A stretch of DNA of 64,000 nucleotides from an uncultured bacterium (GTDB lineage: Bacteria; Bacillota; Clostridia; Lachnospirales; Lachnospiraceae): contig CANSLJ010000010.1 of NCBI GenBank assembly GCA_947647735.1, positions 57,695 to 121,694 on the forward strand, written 5' to 3'. Numbering within the stretch: the stretch's first letter is position 1; every line of letters starts with the position of its first letter. The position numbers and the translations under genes were made by a program. Positions 15,968 through 24,157 of this stretch are shown here, piece by piece. The notes below the pieces were generated by a model. The model was not told the DNA's origin, searched no databases, and saw only the letters and a list, made by a program, of their open reading frames with translations.

Positions 15968-17551
15968 GTAATCCCGGATGGATTTCCCGGTATACTTTTT
16001 AAAGCAGTTACTGAAATAATACGCATCGGGAATCCCAACCGCCTCAGCGATCTGATAGGCTTTCAGATCGGTGGTGCGGAGCAGTTCGATGGCGCGTTCC
16101 ATGCGGAGGCGGTTCAGGTACTTGGAAAAACTGAACCCCAGCTCCTTTGTGAAAGTACGGCTTAAGTAACTGTCATTCATATGAAAATTTTCCGCAACGG
16201 AGCCGAGGGAGAGAGAGGAATCCGTCAGGTTTGCCTGAATATACTGCAGAATTTCCCACAGCACGGATTTGCTCTTGTTCGTTCGGCATTCAGCGATCTC
16301 CGTGGCAAGTTTTGTCAGAAAAGCGGCAGTCTGGTTTTTCAGATTCCGGCTGGAGGGCTCCAGCAGGATCTGTATAAAAGAATGCCCGGAGTCGGAGAGC
16401 AGATTATCCAGCGGAATACCGATGTCGTTTGCCGCATTGATGGCGGAGGACAGCAATGTCATGGTCAGAATGCGCGCATGCTCCAGATTGAGCAACGTGC
16501 CATCCTGTGCAAGATAGAGGGAGGGAAGGAGCTTCTGCAGGGAGTCGGGAAGTCCCGCCTTGATATAGAATCTGATATCCTCCAGTTTGGCTGGGGAGGG
16601 CGTCCAGTCTGCATTTTGCACATGAAGGTCGTTCTGGTAGATGATGATCGGCTGGTTCGGCATGTACCGGCTGAATTTCAGGGACTCGAGGGCTTCTAGG
16701 TAGGAGGTTTCCGCCTGATAAAAATTTTCGTACCGGTTGCCGATGCCGAACAGGATATCATTTCCGGAAGTCTGATAGATGCTGCGCTTTAGCTGTTCGC
16801 ACAGGGCTGCCACCTGCACTTTCGGGGAGTAGGTGAGAAGGACCAGATGGTGATTATTGTCCGCAAATATTTCCACATCTTCTGTTTTTTCCAGATACTT
16901 TTTAATAAATTCCAGATTTTTCATATCCTGCAGGAGGCGTTCTTCCTCCGTCAGATCTCCGGCGCGGGAAGTGTGGGCTTCCAGAAGAGTGACCTGAATA
17001 CAGGGAGGAATCCCTTCCGGAAAATAGTAGGTGATCTGCTGCTGGGTGGAGGCGGAACGGGTGCTGTTTTCGCAAAACTCCAGTAAAAACCGCTCTCTCA
17101 GGAAAAAGTAGTTTTTTCGCAGGATCTCTTTCAGGTGGCCCACTTCGAACCACTGCTGTTTTTCGTTTTCAATCTGTTCCCGGAGCTTTAAGAGGGTGGA
17201 GATGAGGTCGTTCCGCTTGATCGGTTTTAACAGAAAGTTGGAAACGCCCAGACTGATGCACTGATGGGCATAATCAAAGTCCTTGAAAGCGGTGGTGATA
17301 ACGATCTTGATATGGGGATATTTTTTCGCTACGATACTGCAGAGTTCCATGCCGTCCATATAGGGCATCCTGATATCGGTAAAAAGGATATCAGGCAGTT
17401 GTTCCTCCATGATCGAAAGCGCATCCTGCCCGGAGACAGCTTCCGCGATAATGTCCATGTGCAGGGCATGCCAGTTGGCAGCAGTGATCAGCATTTTGCG
17501 CGCCAGTTCTTCATCGTCTACTATTAAAACTTTAAGCATCGGGTTGTTCAT
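15950..17551 (-). CDS. YesN-type response regulator (REC + AraC HTH)
   Basis: 533 residues. The receiver domain (about 5-125) shows LIVDDEELARKM, phosphoacceptor Asp in DILFTDIRMPYMDG, and LLKPIKR. A middle region of about 280 residues follows. The C-terminal AraC-type DNA-binding domain (about 430-533) has two helix-turn-helix units (LGSVAENFHMNDSYLSRTFT, AYQIAEAVGIPDAYYFSNCF). The open frame extends to 17644, but ATG 17551 follows CGGAGAAC and gives the normal receiver start. It overlaps the kinase gene by 20 bases and probably activates the convergent xyloside operon. Confidence 0.92.
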   Translation of the reverse strand: MNNPMLKVLIVDDEELARKMLITAANWHALHMDIIAEAVSGQDALSIMEEQLPDILFTDIRMPYMDGMELCSIVAKKYPHIKIVITTAFKDFDYAHQCISLGVSNFLLKPIKRNDLISTLLKLREQIENEKQQWFEVGHLKEILRKNYFFLRERFLLEFCENSTRSASTQQQITYYFPEGIPPCIQVTLLEAHTSRAGDLTEEERLLQDMKNLEFIKKYLEKTEDVEIFADNNHHLVLLTYSPKVQVAALCEQLKRSIYQTSGNDILFGIGNRYENFYQAETSYLEALESLKFSRYMPNQPIIIYQNDLHVQNADWTPSPAKLEDIRFYIKAGLPDSLQKLLPSLYLAQDGTLLNLEHARILTMTLLSSAINAANDIGIPLDNLLSDSGHSFIQILLEPSSRNLKNQTAAFLTKLATEIAECRTNKSKSVLWEILQYIQANLTDSSLSLGSVAENFHMNDSYLSRTFTKELGFSFSKYLNRLRMERAIELLRTTDLKAYQIAEAVGIPDAYYFSNCFKKYTGKSIRDYKKGTT

Positions 17552-19313
17552 ATCGGTTCTCCGTTTTGTCAAGTGGTATGGAAAAAATGATCGTGGTGCC
17601 TTCGTCCGGGCGGCTGTCGATCCTGCAGATATCCCTGGTATCATAGAAGATCTGCATCCGTTCTATGGTGCCTTTGAGGCCGAAGCTCTGGGAGGGGCTG
17701 TCCGGTCCGGGGGTTAAGATGTTTCTCAGATTTTCCTCCGGCATGCCTACGCCGTTGTCGGAAACACTGAGAATAAGCCTGTCATCTTCTGCACAGGCAC
17801 GTATTTTTATCGTGCCGTAGTCGCAGGTGGGGATGATGCCGTGGTACAGCGAATTTTCTACCAGAGGCTGCAGGATGAGCTTCGGGATCCGGCAGGAGAG
17901 CACATCCTCCTGCAATTCGTATTCGTCGGTGAAAAGGTCCGGGAAACGGACTTTCTGCAGTTTCAGATAGTTTTGTACAATATTGATCTCCGTGGAAAGG
18001 GAAATGATCTTATCGCCTTTGCTCAGGCTTTCCCGGTAGTACTCCGACAGGGAGATGATCAGGTCATAGGCGGTATCATTCTGTCCTGAAGTTACAAGGT
18101 AGGAGATGGCGCCTAAGCTGTTGTAGAGGAAATGGGGCTTGATCTGTTCCTGCAGGACATTTAATTCCGCCTTGCGGAGCCTTTTCTGTTCGGAGACTTT
18201 GGACTCCAGAAGCTGCCGGATCTTATCCACCATATCATTATAGGTATTTTGGAGCTGGCCGATCTCGTCATGATAGGGCGTTACGCCGGCATGGCTGAAG
18301 TCACCGGCTTCCGTTTTTTTCATGGCGTTCATAAGCCGGTAGAGCGGCGCTGTGATAAAGCGGTTTGTGCTCAGTGCGATGAGCAGGAAAAACGCAAAGC
18401 TGATCAGCAGGATGATAGCGGAGATCAGGATAAAAGCGCTGTGCTGGCCGGTAAACAGACGGTGATTGATGGCGGCTATGTAGTTCCAGTCCATACCGGA
18501 GGTCCGGAATTTTAACAGCATATAGCGGTTGTGGTTCAGTGCTGCCGAAGTTTCGGCGGGGAGGGAGTCCACGGAAGTTTCCGCCAGCCAGTGGTTTAAA
18601 TTTTCATCCGAAAAGGGAAGAATGACATCGTCTCCCGATGTGACACAGAAATCGGTGAAGGCGCTGTCTTTCTCCCCTGTAAAGGAGAGAAGGGAGTCCA
18701 CGGATATGTTGATGAACAGATAGCCGAGAGGTGAGGCATCTTCTGTGCTGTTGATCAGGCGGATCAGAGTGACATAATTTTTACCATCCTCAAAGGACAG
18801 ATAACCGTCTGCGTTGACGGTCAGGATGGGAGCCCCTTTTTTGCCGCAGAGTTCCTGATACCAGGCGGCATCTTCCGGGGAATCCATCGCGATGGAGGGC
18901 ATGGCATAGCGCGCCGCGCCTTCATATAAGCCGGAAGGCTGCATGACGATAATGGAGGAGGCAAGAGGCATCGATTCCATTGTCAGATAGAGTGAGTTAC
19001 GCAATTGTCTGGACAGGATGGCATATTCGGCGCGGCCGCCATCCTGCAGGTAATTCTGCACCTCGGCGGTTCCCAGCAGATAGGTCGAGGTTTTGGAGAT
19101 CACCGAGAGGGAGCTGTCCACATTGTGGGAAACTGTCTCCACGGTCTGGGAGGCCATCGTGGAGAGGTTTTTCTGCATCTCCCGGGAAAAGAAACCGTAC
19201 AGGATCAGCAGATTGCAGGAAATACATAAAAAGATCAGGGCGGTGTAAATATATTTCAGTTTTGAGGTTAGAGAAAGGTTCAAAAATGCCTTTTTCATAT
19301 GTTGAAAGTACAT
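17532..19313 (-). CDS. YesM-type sensor histidine kinase
   Basis: 593 residues. A first membrane helix (IYTALIFLCISCNLLILYGF) is followed by an extracellular sensor of about 250 residues, a second helix (AFILISAIILLISFAFFLLIAL), and HAMP (RFITAPLYRLMNAM...GDFSH). The His_kinase domain has the phosphorylated His in QIKPHFLYNSL, and the ATPase domain has LVENSLYHGI and SVSDNGVGMPEE. I chose ATG 19313 because AGGGAGA lies just upstream; the frame is open to 19400. It is the first gene of the pair and probably senses extracellular xylo-oligosaccharide. Confidence 0.92.
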   Translation of the reverse strand: MYFQHMKKAFLNLSLTSKLKYIYTALIFLCISCNLLILYGFFSREMQKNLSTMASQTVETVSHNVDSSLSVISKTSTYLLGTAEVQNYLQDGGRAEYAILSRQLRNSLYLTMESMPLASSIIVMQPSGLYEGAARYAMPSIAMDSPEDAAWYQELCGKKGAPILTVNADGYLSFEDGKNYVTLIRLINSTEDASPLGYLFINISVDSLLSFTGEKDSAFTDFCVTSGDDVILPFSDENLNHWLAETSVDSLPAETSAALNHNRYMLLKFRTSGMDWNYIAAINHRLFTGQHSAFILISAIILLISFAFFLLIALSTNRFITAPLYRLMNAMKKTEAGDFSHAGVTPYHDEIGQLQNTYNDMVDKIRQLLESKVSEQKRLRKAELNVLQEQIKPHFLYNSLGAISYLVTSGQNDTAYDLIISLSEYYRESLSKGDKIISLSTEINIVQNYLKLQKVRFPDLFTDEYELQEDVLSCRIPKLILQPLVENSLYHGIIPTCDYGTIKIRACAEDDRLILSVSDNGVGMPEENLRNILTPGPDSPSQSFGLKGTIERMQIFYDTRDICRIDSRPDEGTTIIFSIPLDKTENRYEQPDA

Positions 19314-19437
19314 ACCGGAATCTCCCTGTATATTTTGGGCAGCAGGATCGACAACTGCGTTTGCCTGCCATGCATGCAGATGGATAAAACAGATCATCAT
19401 AATAGCGTGCCGGACATCCGGCTGTAACGAAGAGGGA

Positions 19438-19472
19438 TGATGATCCTACTATCATCATATCAAAATTGTAAA
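19438..19472 (-). promoter_or_regulatory. Possible promoter of the kinase-regulator pair
   Basis: On the minus strand TTTACA (19472-19467) and TAGGAT (19448-19443) are 18 bases apart. A 7-bp inverted repeat TGATGAT/ATCATCA (19438-19444, 19451-19457) covers the -10. The -10 is a poor match, so this is tentative. The rest of the 331-base interval to 19644 holds only the divergent GntR promoter. Confidence 0.35.
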
Positions 19473-19543
19473 ATAGAGGCAAGAAGGTTGGTATGGGGCT
19501 GCCGGGGAAAAGAGTGTTTTTTTGAAGAAAAAATAAAAAGTGC

Positions 19544-19584
19544 TTGACATGCCATCCATACTGTATATAATGATATATATACAG
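19544..19584 (+). promoter_or_regulatory. YtrA-type promoter and overlapping operator
   Basis: TTGACA (19544-19549), 16 bases, TATAAT (19566-19571). An inverted repeat CTGTATATA (19561-19569) / TATATACAG (19576-19584), extendable by one base each side, covers the -10 box. This is the expected place for autorepression by the GntR protein encoded at 19645. A degraded copy of the same element lies at 47126-47173. Confidence 0.8.
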
Positions 19585-19644
19585 TGTGAGCAAACATAAC
19601 ACTATCTGATCAGAAAGCAGCTTATACAGAAAATGAGGTAACCT

Positions 19645-20016
19645 ATGAAGATCATATTATCGAATCAGTCCGAAAAGCCGATCTACCTGCAGATCAAGGA
19701 GCAGCTTGAGGAACAGATCCTGAGCGGGGAGATTCCCGAGAACACGGTGCTTCCGTCCATCCGGAAGATGGCGTCGGACCTGCTTGTCAGCGTGATCACA
19801 ACGACGCGGGCCTATAAGGAGTTGGAGACGGATGGTTTTATCACGACGGTGCCGGGAAAGGGCTGTATCGTCCTGCCGCCGGACAACAAGATCCTGCGGG
19901 AGCAGTATCTGCGCAGGATGGAGGAAGGCTTTATGCAGGCGACGGGGGCGGCGAAAAAGATGCAGATGCCCCTTGAGGAAGCGAAGGAAATTTTTGAGAC
20001 GGTATGGAATATGTAA
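19645..20016 (+). CDS. GntR-family regulator, YtrA subfamily
   Basis: 123 residues, the short YtrA form: one winged helix domain (about 10-75, with IYLQIKEQLEEQILSGEI and LPSIRKMASDLLVSVITTTRAYKELETDGFI) and a short C-terminal dimerisation helix. YtrA regulators usually repress their own operon with ABC transporter genes, responding to cell-wall stress. It begins after ATGAGGT. The palindrome over its -10 box is the likely operator. ABC ATPase and permease genes follow. Confidence 0.9.
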   Translation: MKIILSNQSEKPIYLQIKEQLEEQILSGEIPENTVLPSIRKMASDLLVSVITTTRAYKELETDGFITTVPGKGCIVLPPDNKILREQYLRRMEEGFMQATGAAKKMQMPLEEAKEIFETVWNM

Positions 20017-20148
20017 GGGCGATCTGGGATCGTAAGACAGACTGTCGGGAAATTTCCATAGTATATGGAGATGAGTATAAAGACCACATCCGGCGCATCT
20101 GGTGTGGATTTGTCAGATATGGAAGCATGCGCAGAAATGAGGTTTGTG

Positions 20149-21048
20149 ATGGAAGATAGCAATTACTATAAGGAAGAAACACCGATCCTGGAGGTGAAAA
20201 ATCTCTCCAAACAATACAAAGGTTTCCTGTTGGATAAGGTTTCCTTTACCTTGCCCAGAGGTTACATCATGGGTTATGTGGGTCCCAACGGCGCGGGGAA
20301 GAGCACCACGCTGGGGCTGATCACCCAGACCCGCCATGCGATGGAGGGAGAGGTGCTGCTGGACGGCAGAAGCTATGCGGACGATCCGATACTTTACAAG
20401 GAGAAGATCGGCTATGTCAGCAGCGTTTCCTACTTTCCGCCGATGATGAAGGTGAAGGACGCGGCAGCCATATTGAAGCAGTTTTATCCCACCTTCTCAA
20501 AGGAAAAGTTTTACCGCTTTGTCCGGGAGTGGAATCTGCCGGAGAACAAAAAGTTATCCACCTTTTCCACCGGCATGATGGTAAAGCTGATGTTTGCGGC
20601 GGTGCTGGCGCGGGAGACAAGGCTCCTGATCCTGGATGAAGCCACCAACGGGCTGGACGTCCTGTTCCGGGAGGAAATCTTGAACCTTCTGCAGCGCTAC
20701 ATCGAGGACGGCGAGCACAGCGTGCTCTTCGCCACCCACATCATAGACGATTTGGAACAGATAGCCGATTATATCGTGATGGTGGAGGACGGGCGTGTCC
20801 TGATGCAGGATACAAAGGAGGCGCTGACGGAAAACTACATCCTCGTCAAAGGAGACGAATCTCTGCTTGCCAGGGAGGAGATCGCGAAATATCTGCTCGG
20901 CGTAAGGCGTTCCGCCTACGGTTTCTCCGCCCTGATCCAGTCAGACGACGCGGCTGCCCTGCCCGCAGGCACGGTCATGGAAAAACCCGGCATCAGCCAG
21001 ATCATGAGTTACCTGATGAAGGGGCATGACAAGATGGAGATGGTGTAG
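20149..21048 (+). CDS. ABC transporter ATP-binding protein
   Basis: 299 residues. Walker A GPNGAGKST, a degenerate signature with STGM in place of SGGQ, Walker B LLILDEATNGLD and switch His in ATHIID. This is the CcmA/BcrA-type ATPase that works with YtrA-linked permeases, probably in antibiotic or envelope-stress response. The frame is open from 20065, but ATG 20149 follows ATGAGGT, the same kind of site as the upstream gene, and yields a normal N-terminus (PILEVKNLSKQY). Confidence 0.9.
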   Translation: MEDSNYYKEETPILEVKNLSKQYKGFLLDKVSFTLPRGYIMGYVGPNGAGKSTTLGLITQTRHAMEGEVLLDGRSYADDPILYKEKIGYVSSVSYFPPMMKVKDAAAILKQFYPTFSKEKFYRFVREWNLPENKKLSTFSTGMMVKLMFAAVLARETRLLILDEATNGLDVLFREEILNLLQRYIEDGEHSVLFATHIIDDLEQIADYIVMVEDGRVLMQDTKEALTENYILVKGDESLLAREEIAKYLLGVRRSAYGFSALIQSDDAAALPAGTVMEKPGISQIMSYLMKGHDKMEMV

Positions 21049-21145
21049 AGTGCAGGATACGTGAACCGGTATTATGAAAACAGATATGGAATCTTAAGGC
21101 AGGCTTAAGACAGTTTAATATAAAAATGAGACAGGAGATACAAGT

Positions 21146-21781
21146 ATGAAACAAATTATTGGTTACATGGAATATGATTATATGAATATTAAATACGGGC
21201 TGTGGTATATGATCCTCATTTTCAGTTTTGTCAGCGTAGTGTTTTCCATGGAGAGCGGTATCGGCGCCGTGGGTTATATGCTGTTCGGCGGCCTGATCCT
21301 GGCGGGAACTACTTTCAATGTCACAAAACAGAATGTCTCCTTCACCGCGCTTGTGCCGGGCAGTACACTGCAAAAGGTACTGGGCAGATATCTCGGGGGC
21401 ATTGTCTGTATCGTTTTCTGCGCGGCATTCGGCGTCCTCTCTGCCTTCATCGTAAGGGCGGCAGGCTACGACAACGGAACGATGGAACTGTCCTTGCTTT
21501 CAGCGCTTGTGGGAGTCACCCTTCTTTTTCTCGCCCTGCAGAACGTTATGCTGTATCTGATGATTCCCGTTCTGGGCGCACAGTTCGCAGGCATCATCCG
21601 CATGGTGCCCGGATTTATCCTGTTCTTCCTCGTCATGAGTGCCGGAAAGATGGAGATCGCATCCCGTATCCTGCAGTACGACTATCTGCCGGGGCTTATC
21701 ATGTTTGTAGTCGGAATCGTCAGCATTGCTATAGCGGTGTTTGTTTCCTGCCTGATCATACGGAACAGGGATAATGAGTGA
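21146..21781 (+). CDS. ABC-2 type transporter permease
   Basis: 211 residues with about six hydrophobic segments, beginning MKQIIGYMEYDYMNIKYGLW. It follows the ATPase gene and an AGGAGAT site, and is the membrane half of the exporter. It has no recognisable substrate motif. The first seven codons and the ribosome binding site are repeated in a relic at 47221. Confidence 0.8.
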   Translation: MKQIIGYMEYDYMNIKYGLWYMILIFSFVSVVFSMESGIGAVGYMLFGGLILAGTTFNVTKQNVSFTALVPGSTLQKVLGRYLGGIVCIVFCAAFGVLSAFIVRAAGYDNGTMELSLLSALVGVTLLFLALQNVMLYLMIPVLGAQFAGIIRMVPGFILFFLVMSAGKMEIASRILQYDYLPGLIMFVVGIVSIAIAVFVSCLIIRNRDNE

Positions 21782-21804
21782 AGGCTGCATGTTGAACGAA
21801 ATGA

Positions 21805-21833
21805 TTGCCGTGCCAGATATTTTGTGATATAAT
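21805..21833 (+). promoter_or_regulatory. Promoter of the glycan locus
   Basis: TTGCCG (21805-21810), 17 bases, TATAAT (21828-21833), with TGTG just upstream giving an extended -10 flavour. Transcription would start near 21840, exactly where the structured leader begins. Confidence 0.6.
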
Positions 21834-21841
21834 CCTCATAG

Positions 21842-21919
21842 GCAGTGAGCAGTGCGAAGCCCGAGTGGCACTGCGGAGCAGATAATATAATGAGCTTGCT
21901 CATTTGACGGGGGCACTGC
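21842..21919 (+). other. Structured 5' leader, possible three-way junction
   Basis: GCAGTG (21842-21847) can close on CACTGC of 21914-21919, enclosing two hairpins: GCAGTGC/GCACTGC (21849-21855, 21868-21874) and ATGAGC/GCTCAT (21890-21895, 21898-21903). It lies immediately after the predicted start site and before the first gene of the glycan locus, so it may act as a cis-regulatory RNA or mRNA stabiliser. No known riboswitch class is recognised. Confidence 0.45.
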
Positions 21920-21937
21920 GGAAAACGAGGGATAAAA

Positions 21938-22653
21938 ATGGTAACAGCGCTGATATTTGCCGGCGGGGCAGGAAAAAGGATGAATACCCGGTCAAAACCA
22001 AAACAGTTTCTGGAGATCCACGGGAAGCCGGTGATCATCTATACGCTGGAACATTTCGAGTACCACGACGAAGTAGAGAATATCGTCGTGGTCTGTATTA
22101 AGGAGTATATCGAGGAATTAAAGGGGATGCTTGCCCGCTTTGGCATCAAAAAGGTAAAGCGGATCGTTCCTGGTGGAGAGACGGGTCACGACTCTATCTA
22201 TCAGGGTCTTTTGGCGATGCGTGAATTCTCGGGGGGGTAGACATCGTCCTGATCCATGACGGCGTTCGGCCGTTGATCGACAAAGAATTGATCACATTAA
22301 ATATAGAGACTGTGATGCAGTATGGAAATGCAATCACCTGTGAGGCGGACAAGGAAAGTCCCGTGCGGAGTCTGGATGGAAAGACCGTATGGGAAATGCC
22401 ACCGAGAAATCAGATGTATGCAGCCAAGGCACCGCAGTCTTTTTATTATGGAGAAATTTATGCGCTGTATGAGCAGGCGGAGAAGGACGGGATCAAAAGC
22501 ATCGATTCCGCGCATCTGTGCAGCATATACCATAAGGAGATGCATATGGTAAAGAGCACCAGCAACAATATGAAGATCACGGAGCCTGCGGACTTCTACA
22601 TCTGCCGCGCCCTGTACGACGCGCTGGAGGGGCAGCAGGTGTTTGGGCTGTAG
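21938..22653 (+). pseudogene. TarI/IspD-family cytidylyltransferase, frameshifted at a G7 tract
   Basis: Two frames make one protein. The first (21938-22240) has IFAGGAGKRMNTRSKPKQFL (nucleotide-binding loop) and GGETGHDSIYQGL. The second, in the -1 frame, reads on as VDIVLIHDGVRPLIDKELI and has PRNQMYAAKAPQSFYY. The break is at seven Gs (22231-22237) followed by TAG; an eighth G would restore one 239-residue protein. The RNQMYxxxxPQSF form is closer to TarI (ribitol-5-phosphate cytidylyltransferase) than to IspD, and fits a polyol-phosphate glycan locus. The break may be phase variation, programmed slippage, a real mutation or a sequencing error. Confidence 0.8.
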
Positions 22654-22767
22654 GGCATCGAAAAAGGATGCAGAAAATCCCTGTCCGGTGATGCAAAGAG
22701 GATTGGTCTGCAGGGCGGTGGAAAGGGAAGATGCGGGATGTCCCCGTCCGATGACATAATTGGAGAT
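22648..22767 (+). repeat. Imperfect 60-base tandem duplication
   Basis: Two copies of about 60 bases lie head to tail (from 22648 and from 22708), sharing CTGNAGGGC near the start and CCSTGTCCGRTGA-like strings near the end. The stop codon of the cytidylyltransferase gene is in the first copy. The function is unknown; it is probably slippage or recombination debris before the next gene. Confidence 0.5.
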
Positions 22768-22798
22768 CAGGCGCAGGATACCAAAAAAGGAAGACGGT

Positions 22799-24157
22799 AT
22801 GAGAAAAACACAAAAACAGGAAATATTTGAGATCATAGGGAGCCTCAATGAGGCGCACGGGGAGATCAGGGAGGCGCTGCAGAAAGGCGGCACCAGTCAG
22901 GCGGGGGTGATGCTCGGCGAGTGTCAGGAGTTTGCCGTTTCGCTTGGCGAGAGTATTGAATTTCTGGAGGGAGAAGGACATATTACCGTAAAAAAGATAG
23001 AGAGTTATTGCGAGTGTCTTTACCAGCTTTATATGCAGCTTACAGAAACGGAGCAGGGCGGCCTGTCCGGAGGAAAGGCATATAAAACGCTGAGAAGACA
23101 GCTGATCGAAATAGAGAACAGCGTTAAAAATGACATTGATGTCATAAAGGAGATCGTGTTTCTGCCATATAAGGCATCGATGTGGGACAGCATGGAGAGC
23201 GTCTGGATGGCGGCGAGGGATGATGCGGACTGTGACGCTTATGTTGTGCCGATTCCGTATTATGAGAAAAATGCGGATCAGAGTCTGGGGAAAATGCATT
23301 ATGAGGGGGATATGTATCCTGATTATGTGCCGGTCACAGATTGGCGGTCTTATAAGATAGAGGAACGCAGGCCGGATATCATATATATTCAATATCCCTA
23401 TGATGACTGGAATTATGTTACCGGCGTACCTGAGCAGTATTATGTAAAAGAATTGAAAAAATATACGGATATGCTGATATATCTTCCCTATTTTGTCGGC
23501 ATCAACGATCATGTGAAAGAAGAGTTATGTGTCGTGCCGGGTGTCAGGGACGCGGACAGGGTGATCGTGGAGTCCGAGAAAGTAAAGGAAATTTACATAA
23601 AGAGCATCCGGGCGTTTGAAGAGAAAAATAAATGCAGAGGCAGCTATGGCGATCTGGAAAAAAAGATCCTGCCGCTGGGCAGTCCGAAGATTGACCGCAT
23701 GAAAAGAGTGATGGAGAGCGGGGAGACGCAGATGCCGGAGGAATGGAAGGACAAGGTTTACCGGGCGGACGGCACAAGGAAAAAGATCGTTCTCTATAAT
23801 ACGACGGTCGATGCGCTGGTCAATCACGATAAAACATATATGGACAAGCTGAAGAGTGTGCTGGCTTTATTCCGGCAGGAGGAGGATTTTGTACTTTTAT
23901 GGCGCCCTCATCCTCTGTTGGGGATGACGCTGAAATCGATGCGGCCGGATCTTTATTTTAAATACAGAGAGATTTTGAAGGGATATCTGGAAGAAGGCTG
24001 GGGGATTTATGACGAGAGCGCGGATCTTGACAGGGCGATCATCTTATCGGACGCCTATTACGGGGACTGGAGCAGCGTGGTGGAATTGTATAAGGTGACC
24101 GGGAAGCCGATCCTGATACAAAACTGCGATGTCGGGGTGGGATATGCCGCTGATTGA
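22799..24157 (+). CDS. CDP-glycerol glycerophosphotransferase-like protein with helical N-terminus
   Basis: 452 residues. The N-terminal ~110 residues are helical and charged. The rest shows a GT-B-like fold with LYNTTVDALVNHDKTYMDKL, LLWRPHPLLGMTLKSM and ILSDAYYGDWSSVVELY, the pattern of CDP-glycerol:poly(glycerophosphate) transferases (TagB/TagF group), where HP and D-S-S-x-x-E-hydrophobic are conserved. It would add glycerol phosphate or another CDP-polyol unit to an acceptor in the cytoplasm. I start at ATG 22799, after AAAGGAAGA. It overlaps the next gene by 14 bases. Confidence 0.72.
   Translation: MRKTQKQEIFEIIGSLNEAHGEIREALQKGGTSQAGVMLGECQEFAVSLGESIEFLEGEGHITVKKIESYCECLYQLYMQLTETEQGGLSGGKAYKTLRRQLIEIENSVKNDIDVIKEIVFLPYKASMWDSMESVWMAARDDADCDAYVVPIPYYEKNADQSLGKMHYEGDMYPDYVPVTDWRSYKIEERRPDIIYIQYPYDDWNYVTGVPEQYYVKELKKYTDMLIYLPYFVGINDHVKEELCVVPGVRDADRVIVESEKVKEIYIKSIRAFEEKNKCRGSYGDLEKKILPLGSPKIDRMKRVMESGETQMPEEWKDKVYRADGTRKKIVLYNTTVDALVNHDKTYMDKLKSVLALFRQEEDFVLLWRPHPLLGMTLKSMRPDLYFKYREILKGYLEEGWGIYDESADLDRAIILSDAYYGDWSSVVELYKVTGKPILIQNCDVGVGYAAD

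Noticed and set aside
21842-21919. Known riboswitch or T-box before the glycan locus
   Set aside because: No T-box sequence (TGGNACCGCG), no anti-terminator/terminator pair and no consensus of a riboswitch class I can recognise.
21938-22653. Housekeeping IspD of the MEP isoprenoid pathway
   Set aside because: The PRNQMYxxxxPQSF segment and the position at the head of a polyol-phosphate glycan locus fit a TarI-like enzyme better, and the frameshift would be lethal for a sole ispD.
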